From positions 1-42,220 of the forward strand of contig JABZFO010000114.1 of NCBI GenBank assembly GCA_014237405.1: a DNA stretch of 42,220 bases, in the 5' to 3' direction. Origin of the DNA: Desulfosarcina sp. (lineage in GTDB: Bacteria; Desulfobacterota; Desulfobacteria; Desulfobacterales; Desulfosarcinaceae). Numbering within the stretch: the first letter of the stretch is position 1; every line of letters starts with the position of its first letter. The notes beneath the pieces are model-generated. The model made no database searches and was not told where the DNA came from. It saw only the letters and a program-made list of their open reading frames with translations. Both the position numbers and the translations under genes were made by a program. Positions 34,270 to 42,102 of this stretch are shown here, piece by piece.

Positions 34270-34983
34270 TCAGCGTTCAGCAAAATGTTTGGGAAGTTCG
34301 GCGGTCAGCAGTTCTTCGATGATCTTGATCTGTTGATCGATCCTGGCATCCACATCCCCCAGTTTGGTTTCGATAATACAGCCGCCCCGTTGGATGGTTT
34401 CGTCCGCTTCGATACGAAAAACAGAGCCTGGGTCATCGGCCAAAAATAATTCCCGTTTGGACCCCTTGACGGTATCGATATCTTTGGGATTCAGCCTCAA
34501 GGTCAAGTGACGTGGGCCGGCCACCTTCTTCATCGCCGCTTTAACCACGTGACCGATTACCGGGCCATGCTCGGTTTCACTCCCGATGATCTTTTTGGCG
34601 ATGGCCAGTGCCAATCGAACGGTTTCCGTTTCCATCCGTTCAATGTCTTGCTGTCGGATACGAACCATCTCCTCTACAGCAGCGTTGAGCGCAACCGTGG
34701 CGTTTTCGACTTTTTCCTGCTGTGCGCCAATCGTCTCGGCACGGCCCTGATCTATGCCTTTGTTGAATGCCTCTTCAATCAGGCGCTGAATCTGTTCTGA
34801 ATCCTGAGGTTGCGCGCTTATGGATGCACGGTCATCATTCTGATCGAGTGCGGCACTGACAAAATGCCCGCGGGTGGATGCAGCCACACTGTCTTTCTCC
34901 ATGCTGCAAGGTATTTCAGGGAAATAATAGAGTGCACATGAATCGGCAGAAGACAATAAGTTATCTTTATGTGAGCTAGCCAA
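34270..34983 (-). CDS. fliH: FliH, regulator of the FliI ATPase
   Basis: A 237-aa cytoplasmic protein. The N-terminal part has the FliH-like ALYYFPEIP, a Gln/Glu-rich coiled coil follows with EEAFNKGIDQGRAETIGAQQ, and the C-terminal domain has RLALAIAKKIIGSETEHGPV, LTLRLNPKDIDTVKG and RGGCIIETKLGDVDARIDQQ. These are standard FliH features. The frame is open to 35079, inside fliG. I chose TTG at 34983 because GGAGG lies 6 bases upstream, giving an 8-base overlap with fliG and a normal length. Confidence 0.87.
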   Translation of the reverse strand: MASSHKDNLLSSADSCALYYFPEIPCSMEKDSVAASTRGHFVSAALDQNDDRASISAQPQDSEQIQRLIEEAFNKGIDQGRAETIGAQQEKVENATVALNAAVEEMVRIRQQDIERMETETVRLALAIAKKIIGSETEHGPVIGHVVKAAMKKVAGPRHLTLRLNPKDIDTVKGSKRELFLADDPGSVFRIEADETIQRGGCIIETKLGDVDARIDQQIKIIEELLTAELPKHFAER

Positions 34984-35944
34984 CAAGTTCCTCCCCTCCC
35001 CGCCCGCTGATGACCAATTCTCCCTTTCTTTCCATATCCTGGACGATCCTGTTAATTTTCTGTTGAGCATCCGTAACATCTTTGATCCTGACCGCGCCGG
35101 ACACTTCCATCTCCTCTTTGAGTATATTAGCCGCCCGTTCAGACATGTTGCTGAAAATTTTCTCTTTCACTTCGTCCGTTGCCGCCTTGAGTGCAACCGC
35201 CAGCTCCTGAGATTCCACGGAACGCAGCACCTTCTGCAGGCCCCGGTCATCCACAAGAATGATGTCATCGAAAACGAACATATTCTGCCGGATCTCTTCA
35301 GCCAGATCGGGGTCATTCTCCTCGATTTCCTCGATAATCTCCTCTGCCACCGTCCCATCTATCATATTCAATATTTCAGCCAGACGCGGTACACCGCCGG
35401 CTTTTTGAGTGCTGGAGGTCTCCTTGTTGGACAGTATTTCTTCAAAAGTGCGGTCTATCTCCTCCAGCATCCCGGAGGCCACCTTGTCCAGGTTGGCGAT
35501 ACGGTATGCGACATCGGGTTTCAATTCGTCAGGCAGAAGCGCCATCACCTCGCTGGCAATGTGGGGTTTCAGGTGAGCGATAATCAGGGATATGGTCTGC
35601 GGATGTTCATTCTGAATCAGTTGAATCAGCAAATCCGGCTGAATGGATTGTATCGCTTTAAGATTGTTCTCCCGCCGCTCATCCAAACGGTCACCCGTTG
35701 ATTCGGCATCTTCATCCTTGTCATTGCTCTCAATTTGCTTGAGGGGTGTTGTTTTTTCAAGAAATTCCCTGGCAACGCTTTCAACCAGTGCAGGAGAAAT
35801 CGTACCCAGCTTGGCCTGGAGTTTGAGTATCAAATTTCGCTCCGCTTTACTGAGCTGACCCATCACCGGGGAGATAACATCCCATCCCAGTGCATGGACA
35901 AGAATAGCCACTTTTAATGATCCGATAAGATTTCTGGAGTCCAT
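34976..35944 (-). CDS. fliG: Flagellar motor switch protein FliG
   Basis: 322 aa. The N-terminal domain is somewhat divergent (VAILVHALGWDVISPVMGQL). The middle domain has the EHPQT motif in LIQNEHPQTISLIIAHLKPH. The C-terminal torque helix is ILVDDRGLQKVLRSVESQEL with AVALKAATDEVKEKIFSNMS, and it ends GELVISGRGGEELV. It couples the stator to the rotor. No Shine-Dalgarno is visible before the ATG at 35944; instead nonamer tandem repeats run to within 7 bases of it, which is odd for an abundant motor protein. Confidence 0.95.
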   Translation of the reverse strand: MDSRNLIGSLKVAILVHALGWDVISPVMGQLSKAERNLILKLQAKLGTISPALVESVAREFLEKTTPLKQIESNDKDEDAESTGDRLDERRENNLKAIQSIQPDLLIQLIQNEHPQTISLIIAHLKPHIASEVMALLPDELKPDVAYRIANLDKVASGMLEEIDRTFEEILSNKETSSTQKAGGVPRLAEILNMIDGTVAEEIIEEIEENDPDLAEEIRQNMFVFDDIILVDDRGLQKVLRSVESQELAVALKAATDEVKEKIFSNMSERAANILKEEMEVSGAVRIKDVTDAQQKINRIVQDMERKGELVISGRGGEELVG

Positions 35945-35950
35945 GGTTCT

Positions 35951-35995
35951 GAGTTTATTGAGTTTATTGGGTTCGTTGAGTTTATTGGGTTTTGT
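35951..35995. repeat. Nonamer tandem repeat directly upstream of fliG
   Basis: Five 9-base units on the plus strand: GAGTTTATT, GAGTTTATT, GGGTTCGTT, GAGTTTATT, GGGTTTTGT. On the minus strand (fliG sense) they read AATAAACTC and AACGAACCC types. They occupy the place where the fliG ribosome-binding site should be. Confidence 0.9.
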
Positions 35996-36006
35996 CCTTA
36001 CCTATG

Positions 36007-36034
36007 AGCTTTCAGCTAAGAGCTATGAGCTTTC
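36007..36034. repeat. Heptamer tandem repeat between fliF and fliG
   Basis: Four 7-base units: AGCTTTC, AGCTAAG, AGCTATG, AGCTTTC, with AGCT recurring exactly every 7 bases; TATGAGCTTTC occurs at 36003 and 36024. It adjoins the nonamer array, so two different repeat classes fill the 114-base fliF-fliG gap. Confidence 0.88.
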
Positions 36035-36058
36035 CCCCCTTGAATCCTATCATTTTAC

Positions 36059-37502
36059 TCACGTTTCTTTCAGCCACGCTTTCATGAGTCGGGTTGAACC
36101 GGATCGGTTCTCATTGATCACGTTTTCAATTTGCCGTGTGTAGCTGTTTTCCTTTTCCACCTCTGAATAGCGTCGTTCCAAATCCTTGATCGTTTGCGGA
36201 AGCTGTTCCAGCATTTGTATTTCCTCAATGGGTGTCGATGTCAGCCAGCGGGCCAGTGGCTTGATGATCATCATGAAGGACAACAGGAAAAATAGTGCCG
36301 CCGCTGAATATTTGATCAAGCTCTGATGGGTCTTGATCATCTCCATCCATCCGGTCGAAATCAACGGCACTTTTAACGATATTCTCAAGCTTGGCCATCT
36401 CTTCCGTTGTTCTGGGAACATATTGCGCCTGTTCCCCTTCAGCACCCTCTTCAGGCTGCCTATTGGTACCGTCTACGACCACCGCCACCGACAGCCGTTG
36501 GATGCTGCCGATGGGCATGATTTGGCGATTGGTCAGCTTCCCCACCTCGTAGTTTTTCGTAAACTGCTGTTTCTGATTGTTCCCGGCACTGCCGGTCGCA
36601 ACTGTCCCCGTATTATTGGGAACCACGTTGGCCTGAAGTCCGGGGACACCGGATGCTGTTTCGGCCGAATCATTTGAAACCGAACTGGACGCCTGTTCGC
36701 TCCGAATCACCGAATTGTCTGGCAGGAAAAGTTCCTCAGTCTTTTCCTGCTGAGTGAAGTTGAGCAGGCATGACACCCGGACAATGGCCTTATCCTGGCC
36801 AAGGACGCTCTCCAGCATGGTTTTGACGCGATTTTCCAGGAGCCGTTCCTTTTTATCCTGAAAGGCGAGCTGGTTGGAAGTAATCTGGCTGACGGTGGAT
36901 TTTTCCTTGAATCCCGCCAGCATTTTTCCGCTGTTGTCGATAATGGTGACATCCTCCGGATTCAAGCGGGATACACTTGAAGCGATCAAGTGAACAATGC
37001 CCTGGATATGGTCCTTACTCAGATACTTGCCGCGCCGCAGTTTGAGGATGACGGATGCCGTGGCCGGCTCTTCTTCTTCGATGAACAGGGATCGGGCGGG
37101 CATGACGATATGCACCCGGGAGCTTTCCACTTCCACCAGTGTGTTGATGGTTCGACTCAGTTCCCCCTGAAGCGCCCGCTGGTAATTCACATTCTGGACG
37201 AACTCGGTCATTCCCAGTTTGGTGTCGTCAAAAACCTCGAATCCAATGCCGGTGCCCCGCGGCAACCCCTGGGATGCCAGTTCCAGCCGCGTTTCATAAA
37301 TCTTTTCGTAGGGGATGCGCACACCCGTACCATCCATGGTAAGCCGGTAGGGAATCCGGCTTTCTTTCAGCTTGGCCACGATTTCGGCAGCATCTTCCGG
37401 CGCCAGATCGCTGTATAAGGGGTGCAAGTCGCCGGTTTCCGACCAGGTCAATAAAAAGGCAAGCCCGGCAATGGTGCCGCCAACCAAGATGGCCATGGCC
37501 AC
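36059..37502 (-). pseudogene. fliF: MS-ring protein FliF, frameshifted and missing two segments
   Basis: FliF forms the MS ring in the inner membrane. The upstream frame covers the first membrane helix (AMAILVGGTIAGLAFLLTW), LYSDLAPEDAAEIVAKLKES, LASQGLPRGTGIGFEVFDDT and KLGMTEFVQNVNYQRALQGE, up to NIVKSAVDFDR near 36352. The downstream frame continues GWMEMIKTHQSLIKYSAAAL, the second membrane helix, and the normal FliG-binding end RLMKAWLKE. Between them FliF normally has RGDQVEV-NIPFE-type sequence of about 25-30 residues, here lost with a frame change near 36350-36357. The 5' end also lacks the usual 20 or so cytoplasmic residues: the frame starts (GTG at 37502) only 12 bases after the fliE stop. 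As written, no full FliF can be made. Confidence 0.82.
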
Positions 37503-37514
37503 CAGCTTTCCGAA

Positions 37515-37817
37515 CTATATGGGCATCCTACGAATCTCGTCGTAGGCGGCCATGAGTTTGTTGCGGATCTGCATCACCAGCTCAAAGGAAATCTCTGCTT
37601 TTTTCATTGAGATCATCGTGTTGTGAATATCCTGGTTCTTGCCGGTGGCCAAGTCGTTGATGGCTTGATCCGTTTCCAGCATTTGCCGGTTGACATCCGC
37701 CAACGAGCTTTTGAAATAGTCACTGAACGGTGATGGCGACTCCCCGGTAGTCTGTTTATTAGGAGCATCCATTTCCGGCAGGATCGTCTGCAAATTCGAA
37801 ATCGTCAGGTCGTTCAT
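37515..37817 (-). CDS. fliE: Flagellar hook-basal body protein FliE
   Basis: 100 aa. The C-terminal helical region has FSDYFKSSLADVNRQMLETD, AINDLATGKNQDIHNTMISM and KAEISFELVMQIRNKLMAAY followed by DEIRRMPI, the normal FliE end. It is the MS ring-rod junction protein. The ATG overlaps the flgC stop by 4 bases. Its stop is intact although the start of fliF just downstream appears to be lost. Confidence 0.95.
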   Translation of the reverse strand: MNDLTISNLQTILPEMDAPNKQTTGESPSPFSDYFKSSLADVNRQMLETDQAINDLATGKNQDIHNTMISMKKAEISFELVMQIRNKLMAAYDEIRRMPI

Positions 37818-38254
37818 ACGGTTTTTCCGATCTCCAGCGCGATACCCGCCATGTCCTTAGTGGCGCGCACCGCAGTGGCATTGGCCTCAAAACTTCTGCT
37901 GGCCGAAATCATGTTCACCATCTCTTCAACGATATTGACATTCGGCAGCCGGATATAACCGTTTTCATCGGCATCCGGATGTCCGGGATCATATTTCTCC
38001 ACAAAAGGTTTATTGTCCTCGATGATACGTGCCACTTTAACACCGCGTCCCGCCTCATCCAGGTGCTCATCCAGCACCTCTTTAAAACCGCCCTCTTGAA
38101 CCGCTTCGAAGATGACATCCTTTCGTTTGTACGGCTCCCCGGTTTCCGTCCGCGTCGTGTTCACATTGGCCATGTTGCTCGAAATAAGATTCATTCTAAG
38201 GCGCTGGGCGCTCAATCCGGTCGAACTGATGGCCAGGCTGTCGAGAAAATTCAT
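37814..38254 (-). CDS. flgC: Flagellar proximal rod protein FlgC
   Basis: 146 aa, intact. The N-terminus is LAISSTGLSAQRLRMNLISS with NMANVNTTRTETGEPYKRKD. Then come KYDPGHPDADENGYIRLPNV and the C-terminal NIVEEMVNMISASRSFEANA with KDMAGIALEIGKTV. These are characteristic of FlgC. AGGAGG lies 11 bases before the ATG. Confidence 0.97.
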   Translation of the reverse strand: MNFLDSLAISSTGLSAQRLRMNLISSNMANVNTTRTETGEPYKRKDVIFEAVQEGGFKEVLDEHLDEAGRGVKVARIIEDNKPFVEKYDPGHPDADENGYIRLPNVNIVEEMVNMISASRSFEANATAVRATKDMAGIALEIGKTV

Positions 38255-38255
38255 T

Positions 38256-38684
38256 TTATCTGGATCCTCCTGTAATGACGTTCTTCAACCCATTGAACTT
38301 CGATGCGATAATCTGGGCAGAAGCTTTGTAAAGCAGGCTGTTCTTGGCCAAGGCCGTCATTTCACGGTCAATGTCTACACCGTTACGGTCCCCGCGAAAC
38401 AGCAGCGGATCAGCAGCAGACAGCTCTGCGCTGGCTGATAGATCATCGGACATTTGCTGGTCTGGCAGATGCTGTTCATCTGTCTGTTTCAGCCGCGTCG
38501 AAGAAACCGCCTGTAAGTCTTTTTGAAGCGCTTCTTCAACGTTCATGGCAAAAGGCTTGAAATTGGGCGTGTCCGCATTGGCTACATTGTTGAGTGTCAT
38601 CTCATGTTTGCGTGCCCGCAAATCCAATGACCGGGACAAGGTAGAAATCGTGCCGCTGAATAAATTAACTGGATGATTGTCCAT
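38256..38684 (-). CDS. flgB: Flagellar proximal rod protein FlgB
   Basis: 142 aa. Features: LFSGTISTLSRSLDLRARKH, NNVANADTPNFKPFAMNVEE and the C-terminal NGVDIDREMTALAKNSLLYK followed by ASAQIIASKFNGLKNVI. It is the first gene of the flgB-C-fliE-F-G-H-I operon. I start it at the ATG at 38684 (GTGGGG upstream) rather than the GTG at 38696; the sigma54 promoter predicts a transcript start near 38710, which would leave either start possible. Confidence 0.95.
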   Translation of the reverse strand: MDNHPVNLFSGTISTLSRSLDLRARKHEMTLNNVANADTPNFKPFAMNVEEALQKDLQAVSSTRLKQTDEQHLPDQQMSDDLSASAELSAADPLLFRGDRNGVDIDREMTALAKNSLLYKASAQIIASKFNGLKNVITGGSR

Positions 38685-38720
38685 TATAAGCCCCACTTTG
38701 TTGATTCTGATTTCAAGGTC

Positions 38721-38736
38721 AGCAAATTATGTACCA
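38721..38736 (-). promoter_or_regulatory. Sigma54 promoter for flgB-flgC-fliE-F-G-H-I
   Basis: The minus strand reads TGGTACATAATTTGCT, with GG at -24 and TTTGCT at -12 in correct register; only the base after GG differs from consensus in the core. The predicted start is near 38710. Confidence 0.78.
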
Positions 38737-38849
38737 TCTCATTGCAATCCTTTCAGGTATCATGCATCAGAGACACCAATATTCCCGCCAAAACAGGCGG
38801 TTGAAAGATGATTCGGATGCATCTGAAACCAACACCACCACCATCATCA

Positions 38850-40208
38850 TCATAATCCGGCAGACATTTCCATTTCCTCGCGGTATTCATTCAACTTATT
38901 TCGAAGGGTGCGGATGCTGATTCCCAACATTTTCGCAGCATGTGTACGATTGTCGTTAACTTCGTTCAACGTGTTGAAAATAAGCTCTTTTTCCATTTCT
39001 CGTACGGTCATCCCCGCCGCTAAGGAAGGCTGTCGGGAAGAATCGGAAAACGTTTCTTCCAATATCAGATGCTCCGGCAGGAGCTCCTCGCCGCTGCCGA
39101 TCAAGACTCCGCGCTCAATGGTATTTTCAAGCTCGCGAACATTTCCCGGCCAGGACTGCTTTACCAGCAGATCCATAGTCTTGTCGGAGATGCGATGCAT
39201 CGCTTTCGCGTTCTGGCTGCTGAAGCGTTTTAAAAAATGGCCGGCAAGCGATGGTATGTCGTTTTTTCGTTCCCGCAGCGGTGGAATCGTCAAAGGAATG
39301 ACGTTTAGCCGATAATAGAGATCATCTCGAAATGCACCGGATTTGACCGCCTTTTTCATATTCTGGTTGCTGACGGCAATCACCCGGGCATCGATTGAAA
39401 TCGGGCGGTTGTTTCCAAGCCTTACAATTTCTCTCTCCTGTAACGCGCGTAACAGTTTGGCTTGAAGCGGCAATGCCATTTCAGTGATTTCATCCAGAAC
39501 CAGCGTTCCTTTTCCAGCACTTTCGAATTTGCCGGCTTTTCTGGTGATGGCTCCGGTGAATGCCCCTTTTTCGTGACCGAACAGTTCACTTTCTGCCAGC
39601 TGTTCCGGCAGTGCCGCACAATTGATGGCCACATAGGGTTCATTTTCCCGACTGCTGTTTGCATGGATGAATGAAGCCAGCAGTTCTTTGCCGGTACCGC
39701 TTTCGCCGGTAACCAGAACGGTTGCCGCGCTAGGAGCAACTTTTTTGGCGATGTCAAGAACGCCGAGAAGCATTTTATCCTGGGTAATGAATGATTTGGG
39801 TTTTGTCCGATTCATTGGGCTGGGTGCTTGATTCTTCAGAATATCCCGGGCTGCCTTCTCAAATGCATTCTCGATCAGTTCCGTTTCCAATGGATCGATG
39901 ATAAAATCGGCTGCACCCGCCTGCATTGCGGAAATCACGTCTTGCGCAGTGCCCACCGATGAGCCAATCAGGATATGGAGGGAAGGGAATTGTTGCTTTA
40001 CTTGTTGAGTCAGGTCAACGCCAGACATATCATCCAGCCTCAAATCAGCGTATAGGATCTGAAAAGGCCGGGCGTGGAGGATCTCCAGCGCCTTTTGTGC
40101 ACATGAGCAGGATTCAAACCGCAGCATGCTGTTTTTTTCGAGCACGCGATACAGATGTCTGCACAGATACGAATCCTTAACAACCAGCAAGGCAGAAATG
40201 ATTTCCAT
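38850..40208 (-). CDS. Sigma54 activator (FlrC/FleR-like) with degenerate receiver
   Basis: 452 aa in three domains. The receiver-like part (1-115) keeps Asp55 (YADLRLDDMSG), but the acidic pair is LVVKDS and the conserved Lys is replaced by Asp105 (FIIDPL), so normal phosphorylation signalling is doubtful. The AAA+ domain has Walker A VTGESGTGKELL, GAFTGA in GHEKGAFTGAITRKAGKF, LVLDEITEM, and R-finger region PPLRERKNDIP. The C-terminal Fis-type HTH is RTHAAKMLGISIRTLRNKL. It most likely activates the sigma54 promoters of the hook-basal body operons (class III role of FlrC). No partner histidine kinase is adjacent. The frame is open to 40250; I take ATG 40208, since TSS prediction falls near 40261. 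Confidence 0.9.
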   Translation of the reverse strand: MEIISALLVVKDSYLCRHLYRVLEKNSMLRFESCSCAQKALEILHARPFQILYADLRLDDMSGVDLTQQVKQQFPSLHILIGSSVGTAQDVISAMQAGAADFIIDPLETELIENAFEKAARDILKNQAPSPMNRTKPKSFITQDKMLLGVLDIAKKVAPSAATVLVTGESGTGKELLASFIHANSSRENEPYVAINCAALPEQLAESELFGHEKGAFTGAITRKAGKFESAGKGTLVLDEITEMALPLQAKLLRALQEREIVRLGNNRPISIDARVIAVSNQNMKKAVKSGAFRDDLYYRLNVIPLTIPPLRERKNDIPSLAGHFLKRFSSQNAKAMHRISDKTMDLLVKQSWPGNVRELENTIERGVLIGSGEELLPEHLILEETFSDSSRQPSLAAGMTVREMEKELIFNTLNEVNDNRTHAAKMLGISIRTLRNKLNEYREEMEMSAGL

Positions 40209-40272
40209 CGTGTTTCTTTGGATAAAAGTAAACTTGAAATTGCAGCCCACATGACAGTCGATTCATTTAATC

Positions 40273-40288
40273 TGCAATTTGGTTGCCA
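40273..40288 (-). promoter_or_regulatory. Sigma54 promoter for the FlrC-like activator gene
   Basis: The minus strand reads TGGCAACCAAATTGCA, an excellent -24/-12 match (TGGCA and TTGCA, correct spacing). The predicted start is near 40261, 53 bases before the ATG at 40208. It suggests that the receiver-less activator upstream switches on this gene. Confidence 0.85.
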
Positions 40289-40425
40289 TGGATATGAAGA
40301 CGATTCCAGCAGCATTAACATCAAAACTAACTATCTGTTTATTTAAGTATTTTTGTAAGAAACGGGTGTAGGAGAAAAATTGATGGTTATGGAAGGCGGG
40401 CGAATAAGATGTCAATTCGATTTAT

Positions 40426-40481
40426 CGATGTCATCACATTGACATCGGTATATAGACAAGGCGGGCGCTTCAGACCGCCTT
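40426..40481. other. Two small hairpins downstream of the FlrA-like gene
   Basis: CGATGTCA (40426-40433) pairs with TGACATCG (40440-40447), and AAGGCGG (40458-40464) pairs with CCGCCTT (40475-40481). They lie just past the stop at 40498 on the minus strand. Neither is followed by a T-run, so a rho-independent terminator is not well supported; an operator or RNA-end structure is possible. Confidence 0.4.
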
Positions 40482-40497
40482 AACTGGGGTCAAATAT

Positions 40498-41544
40498 TCA
40501 GGCGCATTTTTGCAATTCATAGCGCTTTATTTTTTCCACAAGTGTGGTTCGCTTCACCTGAAGCAACTGAGCGGCTCTGTTTTTTACCCACTTGGTTTTT
40601 TCCAGAGATTGGTAAATCAGCCTTTTTTCGAATTCGCTGACAGCTGTATTCAAACAAAGACCATCACCGGTAAGCTCCGGTGCAAGAAAACAGTTTTTTG
40701 GCGCTTCATTTTTCATTTTTTCAGGCAGATCATTGATATCGATCTCCCCGTCACCTTTAATCACCACCAGCCTTTCCATCAGGTTGGCCAGTTCCCTGAC
40801 ATTTCCGGGCCATGCATGCCGCATGAGCACATTCAGCGCATCATCGGAAATCGAATTGACACGGGTCTTTTTTATTTTGTTGAGATGATCCAAAAAATGG
40901 GAAACAAAATGAGGGATATCAGACCTCCGCTCTCTCAAGGAAGGCAGCCTGATGGGGATTACATAAAGGCGATAAAACAGGTCTTCCCGAAAGTTGCCCT
41001 TCTGCACCTCCTCTTCCAGATCCCGGTGCGTAGCGGCAATAATTCGGACATCCACCTTAACCGTCTTACAACCACCAACCGGATCAAATCGTCGCTCTTC
41101 GAGCACTTTCAAGATCTTCACCTGCAGATCCTGGCTCATATCACCGATTTCGTCCAGAAAGATTGTTCCTCCGTCGGCGGCCTCGAACTTGCCGACTTTA
41201 TTTGCCGTGGCACCGGTAAACGCGCCCTTCAAGTGGCCGAAGAGCTCACTCTCCAACAGATTTTCCGGAATGGCGCCGCAATTGATCGACACAAAGGGTT
41301 GGTCCCTTCTATAGGACTGTTTGTGGATGGCATGGGCGATCAACCCCTTCCCGGTTCCGGTTTCGCCGTTGATTAAAATGGTGCTGTCACTGTCCGCCAC
41401 CCGCTCAACCAGGCGAAAAACCTCCTGCATTTTCGTGCTTTCACCAACGATTCCTTCAAAGGGGTCATTCTCGTCCGATAATGGAGCTGAATCCTCAACA
41501 ATCAAATCCACCACATCGTCGTCAATCATTGCTGGATTTTGCAC
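40498..41544 (-). CDS. Receiver-less sigma54 activator, FlrA/FleQ-like master regulator candidate
   Basis: 348 aa. A short acidic N-terminus (MIDDDVVDLIVEDSAPLSDE) with no receiver leads into the AAA+ domain: INGETGTGKGLIAHAIHKQS, GHLKGAFTGATANKVGKFEA, IFLDEIGDMSQDLQVKILKV and LPSLRERRSDIPHF. The C-terminal HTH is KNRAAQLLQVKRTTLVEKIK, close in style to FleQ/FlrA. FleQ has an N-terminal REC-like c-di-GMP-linked domain, which is missing here. I start at GTG 41544 because AGGAGG is 7 bases upstream; the ATG at 41550 is only one base from it. It probably starts the flagellar hierarchy, and FlhG (18488) may restrain it. Confidence 0.82.
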   Translation of the reverse strand: MQNPAMIDDDVVDLIVEDSAPLSDENDPFEGIVGESTKMQEVFRLVERVADSDSTILINGETGTGKGLIAHAIHKQSYRRDQPFVSINCGAIPENLLESELFGHLKGAFTGATANKVGKFEAADGGTIFLDEIGDMSQDLQVKILKVLEERRFDPVGGCKTVKVDVRIIAATHRDLEEEVQKGNFREDLFYRLYVIPIRLPSLRERRSDIPHFVSHFLDHLNKIKKTRVNSISDDALNVLMRHAWPGNVRELANLMERLVVIKGDGEIDINDLPEKMKNEAPKNCFLAPELTGDGLCLNTAVSEFEKRLIYQSLEKTKWVKNRAAQLLQVKRTTLVEKIKRYELQKCA

Positions 41545-41605
41545 AAACATGCCTCCTGCATTTTCAGATTGTATATTAAAGGAAAAGAGGGATGCTTATT
41601 CCAAT

Positions 41606-41621
41606 AGCAATTTCGTTGCCG
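41606..41621 (-). promoter_or_regulatory. Sigma54-like promoter for the FlrA-like gene
   Basis: The minus strand reads CGGCAACGAAATTGCT, sharing 13 of 16 bases with the promoter at 40273 and keeping GG at -24 and TTGCT at -12. The predicted start is near 41594, 50 bases before the GTG start. If real, the activator could drive its own gene; master regulators usually use sigma70, so this is tentative. Confidence 0.55.
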
Positions 41622-41824
41622 AAATATAGAATTCGATCATCTTTCTTGAACTCCATCGGCGCATTCTTTTTATTTATGCACAACCAACACAATATATAGA
41701 CAGACGTTCTGTTTTAATCCTTATCTGTTGTGTTGACCGATACCTGATAATTTTTCTGATAAATCATAACTTACCGAAATCGCGCATCTTATTTTCAAGA
41801 TGAATGCATCTGCCATAGCCTTTA

Positions 41825-42024
41825 TTTTGCAATATGCAAAACGAGTCTACTTAATCATTCACACCAATAATCGGGCATCACTGTAAACTATCATACCTGT
41901 GATGGTGGGAGCCTAGTTGTTTCACAACACCATCTGGTACCCGCATCAATCCATTGAAAAAGATATGGCATTTGCACAAGACCAGAAACGAATTTTTGCA
42001 TTTTGCAAAAATTTGCATTTTGCA
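41825..42024. repeat. Cluster of TTTTGCA-type sites in a 0.6-kb gene-free region
   Basis: TTTTGCA-ATA-TGCAAAA (41825-41841) is a perfect 7-base inverted repeat. TTTGCATTTTGCA occurs twice at 41995-42007 and 42012-42024, 17 bases apart. Repeated sites of this kind are typical of operators for a small HTH regulator. The whole stretch 41545-42102 carries no gene I can support. Confidence 0.55.
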
Positions 42025-42102
42025 TGTAAAGAATCCTGACCCAGAGGACCAGGATAGGTCCACTTTGCGCGCTTTGCGGCTCGAGCGTAGCGGGCGGTAG
42101 TT

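Noticed and set aside
40241..40256. Second sigma54-like site before the FlrC-like gene (TGTCATGTGGGCTGCA on the minus strand)
   Set aside because: The -24 GG is not conserved, and a much better element lies at 40273-40288.
40458..40481. Rho-independent terminator after the FlrA-like gene
   Set aside because: The stem is only 7 bp and no T-run follows on the minus strand, so it is listed only as a hairpin.
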